Of a stretch of 64,000 bases of DNA, positions 7,840 through 14,886 are shown in pieces. The DNA is taken from positions 1 to 64,000 of the forward strand of contig NZ_KQ948775.1 in NCBI RefSeq assembly GCF_001514205.1. The letters are read 5' to 3'. The DNA is from Streptomyces griseoruber. GTDB taxonomy: Bacteria; Actinomycetota; Actinomycetes; Streptomycetales; Streptomycetaceae. How positions within the stretch are numbered: position 1 is the stretch's first letter; the number at the start of each line of letters is the position of its first letter. The position numbers were made by a program, and so were the translations under genes. Under the pieces are notes generated by a model. It had not been told where the DNA came from. It saw nothing but the letters and a program-made list of their open reading frames with translations, and ran no database searches.

Positions 7840-9120
7840 ATGCCCGCCCTCGCACGGCAACTCTCGGGCCTGGGCGGCTGCACCAATCCCGTACGCCTCG
7901 ACGGACACCGCACCGAGTACGACGTCGACACCCGCACGGGCGAGATCGGCCACGTCCTTCGCCGCCTCGACTCGGCCCCCCTTCCCGCCGGTCACCTTCT
8001 GGTCCGCTGCAACAACCGCCGGGCAACCCGCTGTGCGGCCTGTGCAGAGGTCTACCGCCGAGACACGTACCAACTGATCACCGCTGGGCTGCGGGGCGGC
8101 AAGGGCACCCCTGACCGGGTCGCCACCCACCCTCGCGTCTTCGCCACGTTCACCGCTCCCGGCTTCGGGCCCGTTCACAACCGCCGCACGGACGGCCGTC
8201 CCTGCCGCTGCGGCATCCATCACGACCAGGAGGACGCCGTACTCGGCACCCCGCTCGACCTCGACACCTACGACTACGAAGCAGCCGTTCTCTGGAACGC
8301 CCACGCTGGCGCTCTCTGGCGGCGCTTCTCGATCTACCTCCGCCGGGAAGTCGCCAAGCGCGCCGGCCTCACTCAACGCACCTTCCGCGACCACGCCCGC
8401 GTCTCCTTCGCGAAGGTCGCCGAGTATCAGAAGCGCGGAGAGGTCCACTTCCATGCGGTGATCCGCCTCGACGGCCCGGAAGGCGGTGACACCGCGCCCC
8501 CGGCCTGGGCGACAGCCGAGCTGCTGACCGACGCCATCCAGGCGGCCGCGGCTGCCGCACGCATCGACGGTCCGGAGATCGACGGACGGACCCATGCCTT
8601 CGCCTTCGGGCGTCAACTCGACGTCCGCCCGATCCGTTCCGCCGACCTCGACGGCGGCCAGGAGCTGACCGAGCGAGCCGTAGCGGCCTACATCGCCAAG
8701 TACGCCACCAAAGGCGCCGAGACGGCGACAGGCACCCTCGACCGACCGATCCGCTTCCTTGCAGAGCTGGCACAGGCCCGGCTCACCGAGCACGCCCGCC
8801 GCATGATCCGTACTGCCTGGGCTCTCGGCGCTCGCAAGGATCTGGAACACCTCCGGCTGCGGGCCTGGGCTCACATGCTCGGCTTCCGCGGCCACTTCTC
8901 CACCAAGTCCCGCCGCTACTCGACCACCCTCGGCGCCCTCCGCACCGCCCGCGCCGACTGGCGCCGTGCGCAGGCGGCTCCGGCTGTCCCGCAGGACGGC
9001 GAAACCACGCTCGTCCTCTCCCACTGGGTGTTTGCCGGAACCGGCCTCAGCGCTGCCGAGAGCTGGCTTGCCGCAACCCTCGAACCCGCCCCCGGAACGG
9101 AAGGAGAGCCGACCGCATGA
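7840..9120 (+). CDS. repSA: AICE replication initiator (RepSA-like)
   Basis: 426 residues from the ATG at 7840. Recognised as the actinomycete element replication initiator by its N-terminal Cys cluster (CNNRRATRCAACAEVY, about residues 67-82), FATFTAPGFGPVHNRR with a following CRCGIHH, an HUH-like VHFHAVIRLDG (about 203-213), and VAAYIAKYATKGAE (about 285-298), which could hold the nicking tyrosine. Such proteins drive rolling-circle replication of the excised element. The frame is open upstream, and AELSTLAAL before the ATG looks like coding sequence. A good ribosome site (GAAAGGG) precedes an ATC at 7777, not a standard start, so the true N-terminus is uncertain. It overlaps xis by 4 bp (ATGA). 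Confidence 0.82.
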   Translation: MPALARQLSGLGGCTNPVRLDGHRTEYDVDTRTGEIGHVLRRLDSAPLPAGHLLVRCNNRRATRCAACAEVYRRDTYQLITAGLRGGKGTPDRVATHPRVFATFTAPGFGPVHNRRTDGRPCRCGIHHDQEDAVLGTPLDLDTYDYEAAVLWNAHAGALWRRFSIYLRREVAKRAGLTQRTFRDHARVSFAKVAEYQKRGEVHFHAVIRLDGPEGGDTAPPAWATAELLTDAIQAAAAAARIDGPEIDGRTHAFAFGRQLDVRPIRSADLDGGQELTERAVAAYIAKYATKGAETATGTLDRPIRFLAELAQARLTEHARRMIRTAWALGARKDLEHLRLRAWAHMLGFRGHFSTKSRRYSTTLGALRTARADWRRAQAAPAVPQDGETTLVLSHWVFAGTGLSAAESWLAATLEPAPGTEGEPTA

Positions 9121-9332
9121 CGACCGACCGCTATCTGTCTGTCGACCAGGTCGCCGAGCTGCTTGGCACGACCGCCCGCTTCCCCCGGCGGCTGATCGAG
9201 GAACGGCGCATCCGGTACGTGAAGGTCGGCCGGCACGTCCGCATCCCTGAGAGCGCGGTCGCGGAGTTCATCCGGTCTCGGACGGTGGAGCCGTTGAGGC
9301 GTCCCCGTGCCCGCTTCGGGAGGGCTGCCTGA
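9117..9332 (+). CDS. xis: Excisionase (Xis), MerR-like helix-turn-helix
   Basis: The 71-residue basic protein has a helix-turn-helix of the excisionase/MerR type: YLSVDQVAELLGTTARFPRR, then VGRHVRIPESAVAEFI. Such proteins bend DNA at the attachment site and tip the integrase toward excision. It overlaps rep by 4 bp at its start and int by 1 bp at its end (TGATG), the usual rep-xis-int order of pSAM2-type elements. Confidence 0.88.
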   Translation: MTTDRYLSVDQVAELLGTTARFPRRLIEERRIRYVKVGRHVRIPESAVAEFIRSRTVEPLRRPRARFGRAA

Positions 9333-10522
9333 TGGCCAACAACAGGGGTAGGCGTCGCCGCTTCGGCGCTATTAGGAAGCTCCCCTCGGGCCGCTATCAG
9401 GCGCGCTATCCGGGCCCGGACGGCGTCATGCGTCCCGCCCCGGAAACCTTCGCGACAACGGCGGACGCCGATGACTGGCTCGCCGAGAAGCAGACCGAGA
9501 TCCGGCGCGGTGACTGGCGGGACCCTGAGGCGGGGGCCGTGCGCTTTCGGGCCTACGCCGACAAGTGGGTCGAGGAACGCGAACTGGCACCGCTGACGGC
9601 GGACCTTTACCGATACCTCCTCGACAAGCACCTGACCGCCTTCGAGGACGACGATCTCGACGAGATCACCGCACCCCGCGTGCGTGAATGGCGGGCCGAA
9701 CGGCTGCGGGTGACCGGAGCCAAGACGATCACGGCAAAGGCGTACCGCTTCCTCAAGGCCGTCATGGAAACGGCCGTTGATGACGAACTGATCCAGCGCA
9801 ACCCGTGCCGTATCAAGGGCGCCGGTAAGGAGAAGGCGGCTGAACGTCGTATCGCAACCGTCGTCCAGGTCGACGCCCTCGCCGAAGCCGTCGGGATGCG
9901 GTGGCGGCTCATGGTCTACCTCGGCGCCTACGGTCCGATGCGGCCTGAAGAGCTGGCCGGGCTTCGGCGTCGGGACGTCGACCTCGACAACCTGAGGATC
10001 CGGGTGCGCCTCGCCGAGCCGGAGCGGATGAACGGGCGCCGCGTCCAGGGCGACACCAAGAGCGAGGCTGGAACGCGGACTGTGATTCTTCCCGCGTTCC
10101 TCCGCCGGGAGCTCCGCTGGCACCTGGAGTCGTACGCCAAGCCGGGCCCGGACGGGTTGCTCTTCGTGGGGGAGAAGGGGGCGCCCTTCCGGCGGAGCAC
10201 CTTCGGCCGGAAGTGGCGTAGGGCGCGGGAGATCGTCGGCATGCCCGAGGGCTTCCGGTTCTACGACCTCCGCCACACCGGACACACCCTGTCCACCCGA
10301 TCGGGTGCCACCCTCAAGGACACGATGGTCCGCGCCGGCCAGTCCTCCGAGAAAGCCGCGCTGATCTATCAGCACTCCGACGACGACCGACAGCAGGAAG
10401 TCGCAGCCGGTCTTGACGCCACGGTGCGGAAGGCTCGGCAGGAAGCTGCGGCCGTGCCAGAACAGGAGAGACCCGCCCCGGACGATCAACGTTCTGGCAC
10501 GAATCTGGCACGCGGCGAGTGA
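9332..10522 (+). CDS. int: Tyrosine site-specific integrase
   Basis: 396 residues. An N-terminal arm-binding region (RRFGAIRKLPSGRYQARYPG) and a SAM-like core-binding domain (about 70-165) precede the catalytic domain (about 180-370). Catalytic residues are visible: the first Arg in MRPEELAGL, the second motif YDLRHTGHT, and the nucleophile Tyr in IYQHSD. Its stop lies 50 bp from the 3' end of tRNA-Gly, so this tRNA is the integration target. Length and order match AICE integrases. Confidence 0.92.
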   Translation: MANNRGRRRRFGAIRKLPSGRYQARYPGPDGVMRPAPETFATTADADDWLAEKQTEIRRGDWRDPEAGAVRFRAYADKWVEERELAPLTADLYRYLLDKHLTAFEDDDLDEITAPRVREWRAERLRVTGAKTITAKAYRFLKAVMETAVDDELIQRNPCRIKGAGKEKAAERRIATVVQVDALAEAVGMRWRLMVYLGAYGPMRPEELAGLRRRDVDLDNLRIRVRLAEPERMNGRRVQGDTKSEAGTRTVILPAFLRRELRWHLESYAKPGPDGLLFVGEKGAPFRRSTFGRKWRRAREIVGMPEGFRFYDLRHTGHTLSTRSGATLKDTMVRAGQSSEKAALIYQHSDDDRQQEVAAGLDATVRKARQEAAAVPEQERPAPDDQRSGTNLARGE

Positions 10523-10535
10523 TCACAGAAGACAG

Positions 10536-10566
10536 CAAAAAGGCCCGGGTCACTGACCTGGGCCTT
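10536..10566 (-). terminator. Intrinsic terminator of tRNA-Gly (possibly bidirectional)
   Basis: An 11-bp stem (AAGGCCC...GGGCCTT with one wobble pair) is followed on the minus strand by a TTTTT run. It lies just past the tRNA 3' end and also downstream of int on the other strand. Confidence 0.75.
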
Positions 10567-10571
10567 CTCCA

Positions 10572-10645
10572 TGGAGCGGGTGACGAGAATCGAACTCGCG
10601 CTCTCAGCTTGGGAAGCTGATGTTCTACCATTAAACTACACCCGC
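10572..10645 (-). tRNA. tRNA-Gly(CCC)
   Basis: The minus-strand sequence starts GCGGGTG and ends CACCCGCTCCA, with CCA encoded. The anticodon loop TTCCCAA is flanked by the 5-bp stem TCAGC/GCTGA, giving anticodon CCC. The T-arm has GTTCGATTC. The 74-nt length is standard. Its 3' half faces the integrase gene and should carry the attachment core of the AICE. Confidence 0.95.
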
Positions 10646-10865
10646 GTAAGACGCCGGCCGAGCCGGTGTCCGATTGCCTCGTCACTGTACAACATTCCGG
10701 GCCCCCGGCGCTGAAGCCGCGGGGTCCGGGTGCGTTTCGTGGGGTGGGATCCGGCTGCGGGGGGCGGGAGTTGGGGCGTACGGTGGGGGTGCCGAAGAGG
10801 GGTCGGGCGGGGTCGGAGTGCCGCCTGGAGGGTCTTCCCGTTCGTCCCGTAATGTGGCTTTCGTT

Positions 10866-10887
10866 GTCCGGCGAGCAGCAGCCGGAC
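10866..10887. other. Stem-loop upstream of the small zinc-ribbon ORF
   Basis: GTCCGGC and GCCGGAC form a 7-bp stem with an 8-nt loop, 33 bp before the ORF at 10920. The rest of 10646-10919 holds no gene I can support. Confidence 0.35.
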
Positions 10888-10919
10888 GCGGTTCTTTGGG
10901 GAAGGGACTCTAGGACTTG

Positions 10920-11078
10920 ATGGAGCGCACCGTCGTCCGTTGTGCCGATGGGCACGTGTTCAGCACCGCTTCGTTCCCGATGCAGCAGGCCGAGCGGCTC
11001 GGTCCCGGGCGGCTCGTCCGGTGTCCCCGGTGCGCGCGGCTCCGCAGTGCCGTGCCGGTGACGCTCGAGAGGCGGTAG
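10920..11078 (+). CDS. Small conserved protein with Cys pair, upstream of dcd
   Basis: The 52-residue ORF starts at ATG 10920. It contains VVRCADGHVFSTASFP in the N-terminal half and VRCPRCARLRSAVPV near the C-terminus; one Cys plus a CxxC could form a small zinc ribbon. I believe close homologues are common in Streptomyces, and the codon use is typical, so it is probably real despite its length. It stands alone on the + strand 89 bp before dcd. Function unknown. Confidence 0.65.
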   Translation: MERTVVRCADGHVFSTASFPMQQAERLGPGRLVRCPRCARLRSAVPVTLERR

Positions 11079-11167
11079 GGGCCGTACAGCGGTAGCCGCG
11101 CCAGCGGGCTGACGCGCGGGGTCGTCCTGATTACAGGGGCTCCGCGCGTCTTGCGTATCCTCGGGGC

Positions 11168-11743
11168 GTGCTTCTCTCAGACAAGGACATCCGGGCCGAG
11201 ATCGACGCCGGGCGGGTGCGGATCGATCCGTATGACGAATCCATGGTGCAGCCGTCGAGCATCGACGTGCGGCTGGACCGCTTCTTCCGGGTGTTCGAGA
11301 ACCACCGGTACCCCCATATCGATCCGTCCGTCGAGCAGGCGGATCTGACCCGGCTGGTCGAGCCGGAGGGGGACGAGCCGTTCATCCTGCACCCCGGTGA
11401 GTTCGTGCTCGCGTCGACGTACGAGGTCATCACCCTGCCCGACGACCTCGCCTCCCGGCTGGAGGGCAAGAGTTCCCTCGGGCGGCTGGGACTGGTCACG
11501 CACTCCACCGCCGGCTTCATCGACCCCGGCTTCTCCGGGCATGTCACCCTCGAGCTGTCCAACCTCGCCACGCTCCCCATCAAGCTCTGGCCCGGCATGA
11601 AGATCGGGCAGCTGTGCATGTTCCGGCTCAGCTCGCCCGCGGAGCACCCGTACGGCAGTGAGCAGTACGGTTCCCGGTACCAGGGCCAGCGTGGGCCCAC
11701 CGCCTCGCGGTCCTTCCTCAACTTCCACCGGACCCAGGTCTGA
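11168..11743 (+). CDS. dcd: dCTP deaminase
   Basis: 191 residues, the usual length of Dcd trimers, which deaminate dCTP to dUTP in the dTTP route. Recognised by MLLSDKDIRAEI at the start, VQPSSIDVRLD, the active-site region LEGKSSLGRLGLVTHSTAGF with the catalytic Glu downstream (HVTLELSN), and SEQYGSRYQGQ near the end. It is read from a GTG at 11168 and lies 12 bp before the phosphoribosyltransferase gene, which suggests cotranscription for nucleotide salvage. Confidence 0.95.
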   Translation: MLLSDKDIRAEIDAGRVRIDPYDESMVQPSSIDVRLDRFFRVFENHRYPHIDPSVEQADLTRLVEPEGDEPFILHPGEFVLASTYEVITLPDDLASRLEGKSSLGRLGLVTHSTAGFIDPGFSGHVTLELSNLATLPIKLWPGMKIGQLCMFRLSSPAEHPYGSEQYGSRYQGQRGPTASRSFLNFHRTQV

Positions 11744-11755
11744 CGGGGGCAGGGG

Positions 11756-12280
11756 ATGAGTGACGTGATGGCCCGGGAGAACCTCAGTTACGAGCAGTTC
11801 GGCGTCGCCGTCCGTGAACTCGCGCAGGCCGTCGCCGACGACGGGTACGTCCCCGATGTCGTCCTCAGCATCGCCCGCGGGGGTGTCTTCGTCGCCGGAG
11901 GGCTCGCCTATGCCCTCGACTGCAAGAACCTCCACCTGGTGAACGTCGAGTTCTACACCGGTGTGGGGCAGACGCTCGACATGCCCGTCATGCTGGCACC
12001 CGTCCCCAACGCGATCGACTTCACCGACAAGAAGGTGCTGATCGCCGACGACGTCGCCGACACCGGGAAGACGCTGAAACTCGTCCACGACTTCTGCCTC
12101 GACCATGTCGCCGAGGTCCGCTCCGCCGTCATCTACGAGAAGTCGCAGTCCCTGGTGAAGTGCGAGTACGTCTGGAAGCGCACCGACGACTGGATCAACT
12201 TCCCGTGGAGTGTTCTGCCGGTGGTGCGTAAGTCGGGCGAGCCGATCACTCCCTCGACCGAGGCACTCCGACCCGACTGA
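11756..12280 (+). CDS. Phosphoribosyltransferase family protein
   Basis: The 174-residue cytosolic protein has the type I PRTase PRPP-binding loop VLIADDVADTGKTL (about residues 97-110) and an N-terminal VVLSIARGGVFVAGGLAYAL. It resembles xanthine/hypoxanthine-type enzymes of actinobacteria and archaea. The purine or other base accepted cannot be told from sequence. It follows dcd closely, consistent with nucleotide salvage. The C-terminus WSVLPVVRKSGEPITPS is intact. Confidence 0.85.
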   Translation: MSDVMARENLSYEQFGVAVRELAQAVADDGYVPDVVLSIARGGVFVAGGLAYALDCKNLHLVNVEFYTGVGQTLDMPVMLAPVPNAIDFTDKKVLIADDVADTGKTLKLVHDFCLDHVAEVRSAVIYEKSQSLVKCEYVWKRTDDWINFPWSVLPVVRKSGEPITPSTEALRPD

Positions 12281-12813
12281 CCTCTGTCGCGGGTACGTCC
12301 GGTCGCACCGCTGGTCGCAGGAGCAGCCGGCGGCCGGCGGGGCCTCCTCGGTGGACTCGCGCCGGCTGATGCAGCAGGCGTTGCCGGGGCGTGGAGGCGG
12401 CGCTCTCGGCGAGGGTGGCGGTGGCCTCCTTGCCTGTCGGAGCCGTCCCGTCGGCCACCGGCCACCGGCCCCCGCCCCGCCCGCTCCGAGCCGGCCCCCT
12501 CCGAGCCCAGCCCCTCCACGAACGCCGACGCCCCATCCCCCGGCCCCGCCGACGTCGGTGTCTTCTCGTCGGGGCTGCCTTTGGCGTCGTACTCGGGCTC
12601 TCGGTCGGTGGGTGGTTCGTGCTCGATGCGGGGAGGGATTCCCGGGCTGGACGGTGTGGTGCTCCCCGCACCCTCCGCGAGCCTCGGCACCCCTGCCTCC
12701 CCCTACCAGGACCAGGCCATCTGGTCCGCCAACACCGGCCACTGACCGGGCAGCCGGTCCGCCCGCCACGCGGCGAGTACCGCGGCCCGCGTCTCCTCGA
12801 CCGACTCGACATC

Positions 12814-12861
12814 GACGCCCATACCGACGCCCACGCCGACGCCCACGCCGACGCCCACGCC
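12814..12861. repeat. 12-bp tandem repeat, four copies
   Basis: GACGCCCACGCC is repeated head to tail (first copy GACGCCCATACC). It reads as a DAHA repeat on the + strand and a GVGV repeat on the minus strand. Slippage-prone; no function evident. Confidence 0.85.
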
Positions 12862-12940
12862 GATTCCGTACTCCTGCTCGGCTTCCTTCTCGTCCGTCAC
12901 GTCCCGCTCCCTTTCTCCCGACCCGTTCGACCCGTCACGA

Positions 12941-13243
12941 TCACTCCGAGCGGCCGTCCCACCGGCCCCCGGCCCAGCCGGTCCCGCCCCGGGGCAGCCG
13001 ATCCCGCTCGCACACCGTGCTCTCGTCCAGCCTTGAACACGTATCCGTGCCGCCGCCCCACGCCGGTTCCTGCGGGAACAACTCCCGCATCAGGACCAGC
13101 GGACCGAGGCCTCCATCCGTCACCCGCAGCACCTTGAACCGCGTACCCGGCAGAAACACCAGCCGGTCCGGCCGGTACGGATCGACGGCTCGGTACGACG
13201 CCCGGTCAGCGACCACACCAGGAACACCGGCGCCCCATCCGCC
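12941..13243 (-). pseudogene. Frameshifted remnant, possibly the C-terminus of an ART-fold protein
   Basis: On the minus strand, APVFLVWSLTGRRTEPS is in one frame. After a shift near 13185, DPYRPDRLVFLPGTRFKVL and DGGLGPLVLMRELFPQEPA continue in another frame to a stop at 12941. The 'FLPGTRFKVL' turn recalls the last strands of ADP-ribosyltransferase-like domains of actinobacterial proteins. No start or N-terminal domain is visible. The frameshift and truncation make it a pseudogene; the family call is tentative. Confidence 0.4.
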
Positions 13244-13265
13244 GCCCCCGCACCGGCCACCCGAC

Positions 13266-13394
13266 ATGGCAGCCGCTCCCGCCACGGCCGGTGACCAGGC
13301 CGCCGCTCTCGACGCCCTGCTGCTGGCGGTCCGCCCGGGGGTGCTGCGCCACTGCGGCCGTCTCCTGCCCTGCCGCGAGGACGCCGAGGCTGCA
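13266..13394 (+). pseudogene. N-terminal fragment of an ECF-type sigma factor
   Basis: ATG 13266 opens a frame whose residues about 14-42 read ALDALLLAVRPGVLRHCGRL then LPCREDAEAAL. This is the typical start of region 2 in Streptomyces ECF sigma factors, normally followed by DACQDALL. Homology stops at about 13394, and no region 2.4 or 4 follows. A truncated remnant. Confidence 0.5.
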
Positions 13395-13542
13395 CTCCGC
13401 GGTCGCCGACCGCGCCCGGCAAAGCCCCGCGAGCTGAAGCGCCGTTCCGCCGAGCAGCCGCACCAGCGTGATCGCGGGCTCGCGCGTCCACCTCTTGGAG
13501 GCACGGGAATGCCGGGAGCTCGCCCCCCGCGCCGACGGTCAC

Positions 13543-13577
13543 ATCCCATACGCCCATACGCACATACGCACATACGC
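13543..13577. repeat. CATACG microsatellite
   Basis: CCCATACG, CCCATACG, CACATACG and CACATACG occur in succession, an 8-10 bp period array at the edge of the decayed region. Confidence 0.7.
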
Positions 13578-13636
13578 CAATGGCCGGCCCCCACGCCCTG
13601 AACGGACGAGAAAGGCCAGCCACGGGTGCCGGAAGG

Positions 13637-14572
13637 CTAGAACGTGCCCAGCTTCACGATCGACAGCAGTGCGATCAGCTGGATCGCCGACGCGCCCAGC
13701 GCCTTCGGCCACGGCAGGTCGTGCGACTTGCTCACCATCAGGGTCAGCAGCGCGCCCGCCGCGACCCAGGTCACCCACCCCAGCAGCTGTACGAACGCCG
13801 CGTCGCCGCCCGCGAACATCGCGACCAGCAGCCGCGGCGCGTCGGTCAGCGACATGATCAGCATCGACAGCCCGACCGTCGGCTGCCACGCGCCGTTCCC
13901 GCCGAGCTGGCGGGCCAGTGTGTGCGTGACGGCGCCCAGGACGAAGGAGCTGATCACCAGCGCGACGGCCGTCGTCAGGACGATCGGGATCGCGTTGGAG
14001 ATGGTGGCCTTTATGGCGTCGTCACGGGTGTCGTCGAACCCGAAGACCGCGAGCAGGCCGTAGAGGAAGGTCACGACGAGGGCGGGGCCCCACACCGTGT
14101 AGTCCCGCATCTGGAGGAAGGTCCGGTTGGGGGACAGGACGATCCCGCGCAGCAGGTCCTTCCAGGGCAGCCGGGGCCCGACCGGCCCGGCGGGTGCGGG
14201 CGCACCCGCGTGGTACGTGTCGCCCTGGCTGTACTGCTGGTGGTCGTCGACCGAGAACGCCTGGGTGTGCCCCGGGTTGTTCGCCGCGTACGGGTCGTGC
14301 GGGGCGCCGCCGCCGAAGTACTCCGGTTCGTCGCTGCCGCCGCCGTTGCCGTGCGGCGGCCACTGACCGCTGCCGCCACCGCCGTGCGGCGGCTGCTGTC
14401 CGCCGCGGAACTGCGGCGGGTACGGCTGCTGCGCCGGCGGCGCGTAGCCGTACGACGGCCCCGCGGGGCCCTGTCGGCCCTGCGGCGCCTGCTGCCCGTA
14501 CGGAGGGTGTTGCGGTCGCGCTTGGGGGGCACGGTTGTCCCGGCCGCCACGTCCGATCCTGAATCCAGCCAC
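13637..14572 (-). CDS. Yip1-family membrane protein with proline/glycine-rich N-terminus
   Basis: 311 residues from a GTG at 14572, chosen because MAGFRIGRGGRDNR looks like the natural start; the frame is open to 14653. Residues about 15-130 are low-complexity Gln/Pro/Gly/Tyr (GQQPPHGGGGSGQWPPHG), probably a disordered cytosolic tail. About 150-311 contain five hydrophobic helices of the Yip1 fold, opening with WKDLLRGIVLSPNRTFLQ. The function of bacterial Yip1 proteins is unknown. Monocistronic, in the minus direction. Confidence 0.8.
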   Translation of the reverse strand: MAGFRIGRGGRDNRAPQARPQHPPYGQQAPQGRQGPAGPSYGYAPPAQQPYPPQFRGGQQPPHGGGGSGQWPPHGNGGGSDEPEYFGGGAPHDPYAANNPGHTQAFSVDDHQQYSQGDTYHAGAPAPAGPVGPRLPWKDLLRGIVLSPNRTFLQMRDYTVWGPALVVTFLYGLLAVFGFDDTRDDAIKATISNAIPIVLTTAVALVISSFVLGAVTHTLARQLGGNGAWQPTVGLSMLIMSLTDAPRLLVAMFAGGDAAFVQLLGWVTWVAAGALLTLMVSKSHDLPWPKALGASAIQLIALLSIVKLGTF

Positions 14573-14647
14573 GTCATCGAACGTACCCGGTCCGACTGAC
14601 AGACGTGCCGGAGCCGGCCTCCGCGACCGCCCTTTGCGGCCGAGCTG

Positions 14648-14669
14648 TGACATCCCCTAAGGGATGTCA
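14648..14669. promoter_or_regulatory. Perfect 9-bp inverted repeat
   Basis: TGACATCCC and GGGATGTCA are separated by CTAA, 75 bp upstream of the Yip1-type start. It could be an operator or a stem-loop. The rest of 14573-14886 is GC-rich without a supported gene. Confidence 0.5.
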
Positions 14670-14886
14670 TGGTGCTGTGTCAGTGGTTCGTCAGGGGCGG
14701 CCGGGCAACCCTGAGTGGGGTACGGGAGTCCGGGCGGGGGCGGCGCGCCCACGCCGGGCCGCCCGCCGGGCCGCCCGCCGCGACGCAGGGCGCCCGGACG
14801 GGGATCGGCCGACCGGGCGAGAAGCGCCGAAGTCCGGATGTCGGTCCCTCATGACGGTCCCTCAGAGGCGCCCCGGCGAAAGGGCG

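Larger units (their letters stand above)
1..10645. mobile_element. AICE (pSAM2-like integrative element), integrase-proximal part
   Basis: The segment has the gene order expected of an actinomycete integrative and conjugative element: GntR regulators, an FtsK/TraB-like translocase, a run of very small spread-type genes, a replication initiator, an excisionase and a tyrosine integrase whose stop lies 50 bp from the 3' end of tRNA-Gly. Visible modules cover transfer, replication and integration. The right junction lies within or at the tRNA 3' end. The partner attachment site is not in the window: I found no copy of the tRNA 3' sequence near position 1. The left boundary given here is therefore only the window edge. 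No Nudix gene, which many relatives carry, is seen. Confidence 0.88.
12281..13636. other. Gene-poor, decayed region
   Basis: About 1.35 kb without an ORF that has convincing Streptomyces codon bias along its length. It holds low-complexity Pro/Gly-coding stretches in all frames, a 12-bp tandem repeat, a minus-strand remnant near 13.1 kb, a plus-strand sigma-factor-like fragment at 13266 and a CATACG microsatellite. I read it as a graveyard of several truncated genes lying between the phosphoribosyltransferase and the Yip1-type gene. Confidence 0.6.

Noticed and set aside
9131..10489. Antisense 452-codon ORF opposite xis and int
   Set aside because: No domain; the + strand carries the integrase with catalytic residues in the right order.
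10314..10955. Minus-strand ORF reading through the tRNA-Gly region
   Set aside because: Contains a translated tRNA and lies opposite int and the small zinc-ribbon ORF; a typical tRNA-derived false ORF.
13543..13577. Attachment site or plasmid iteron
   Set aside because: Short 8-10 bp microsatellite with no recombinase or initiator gene beside it.
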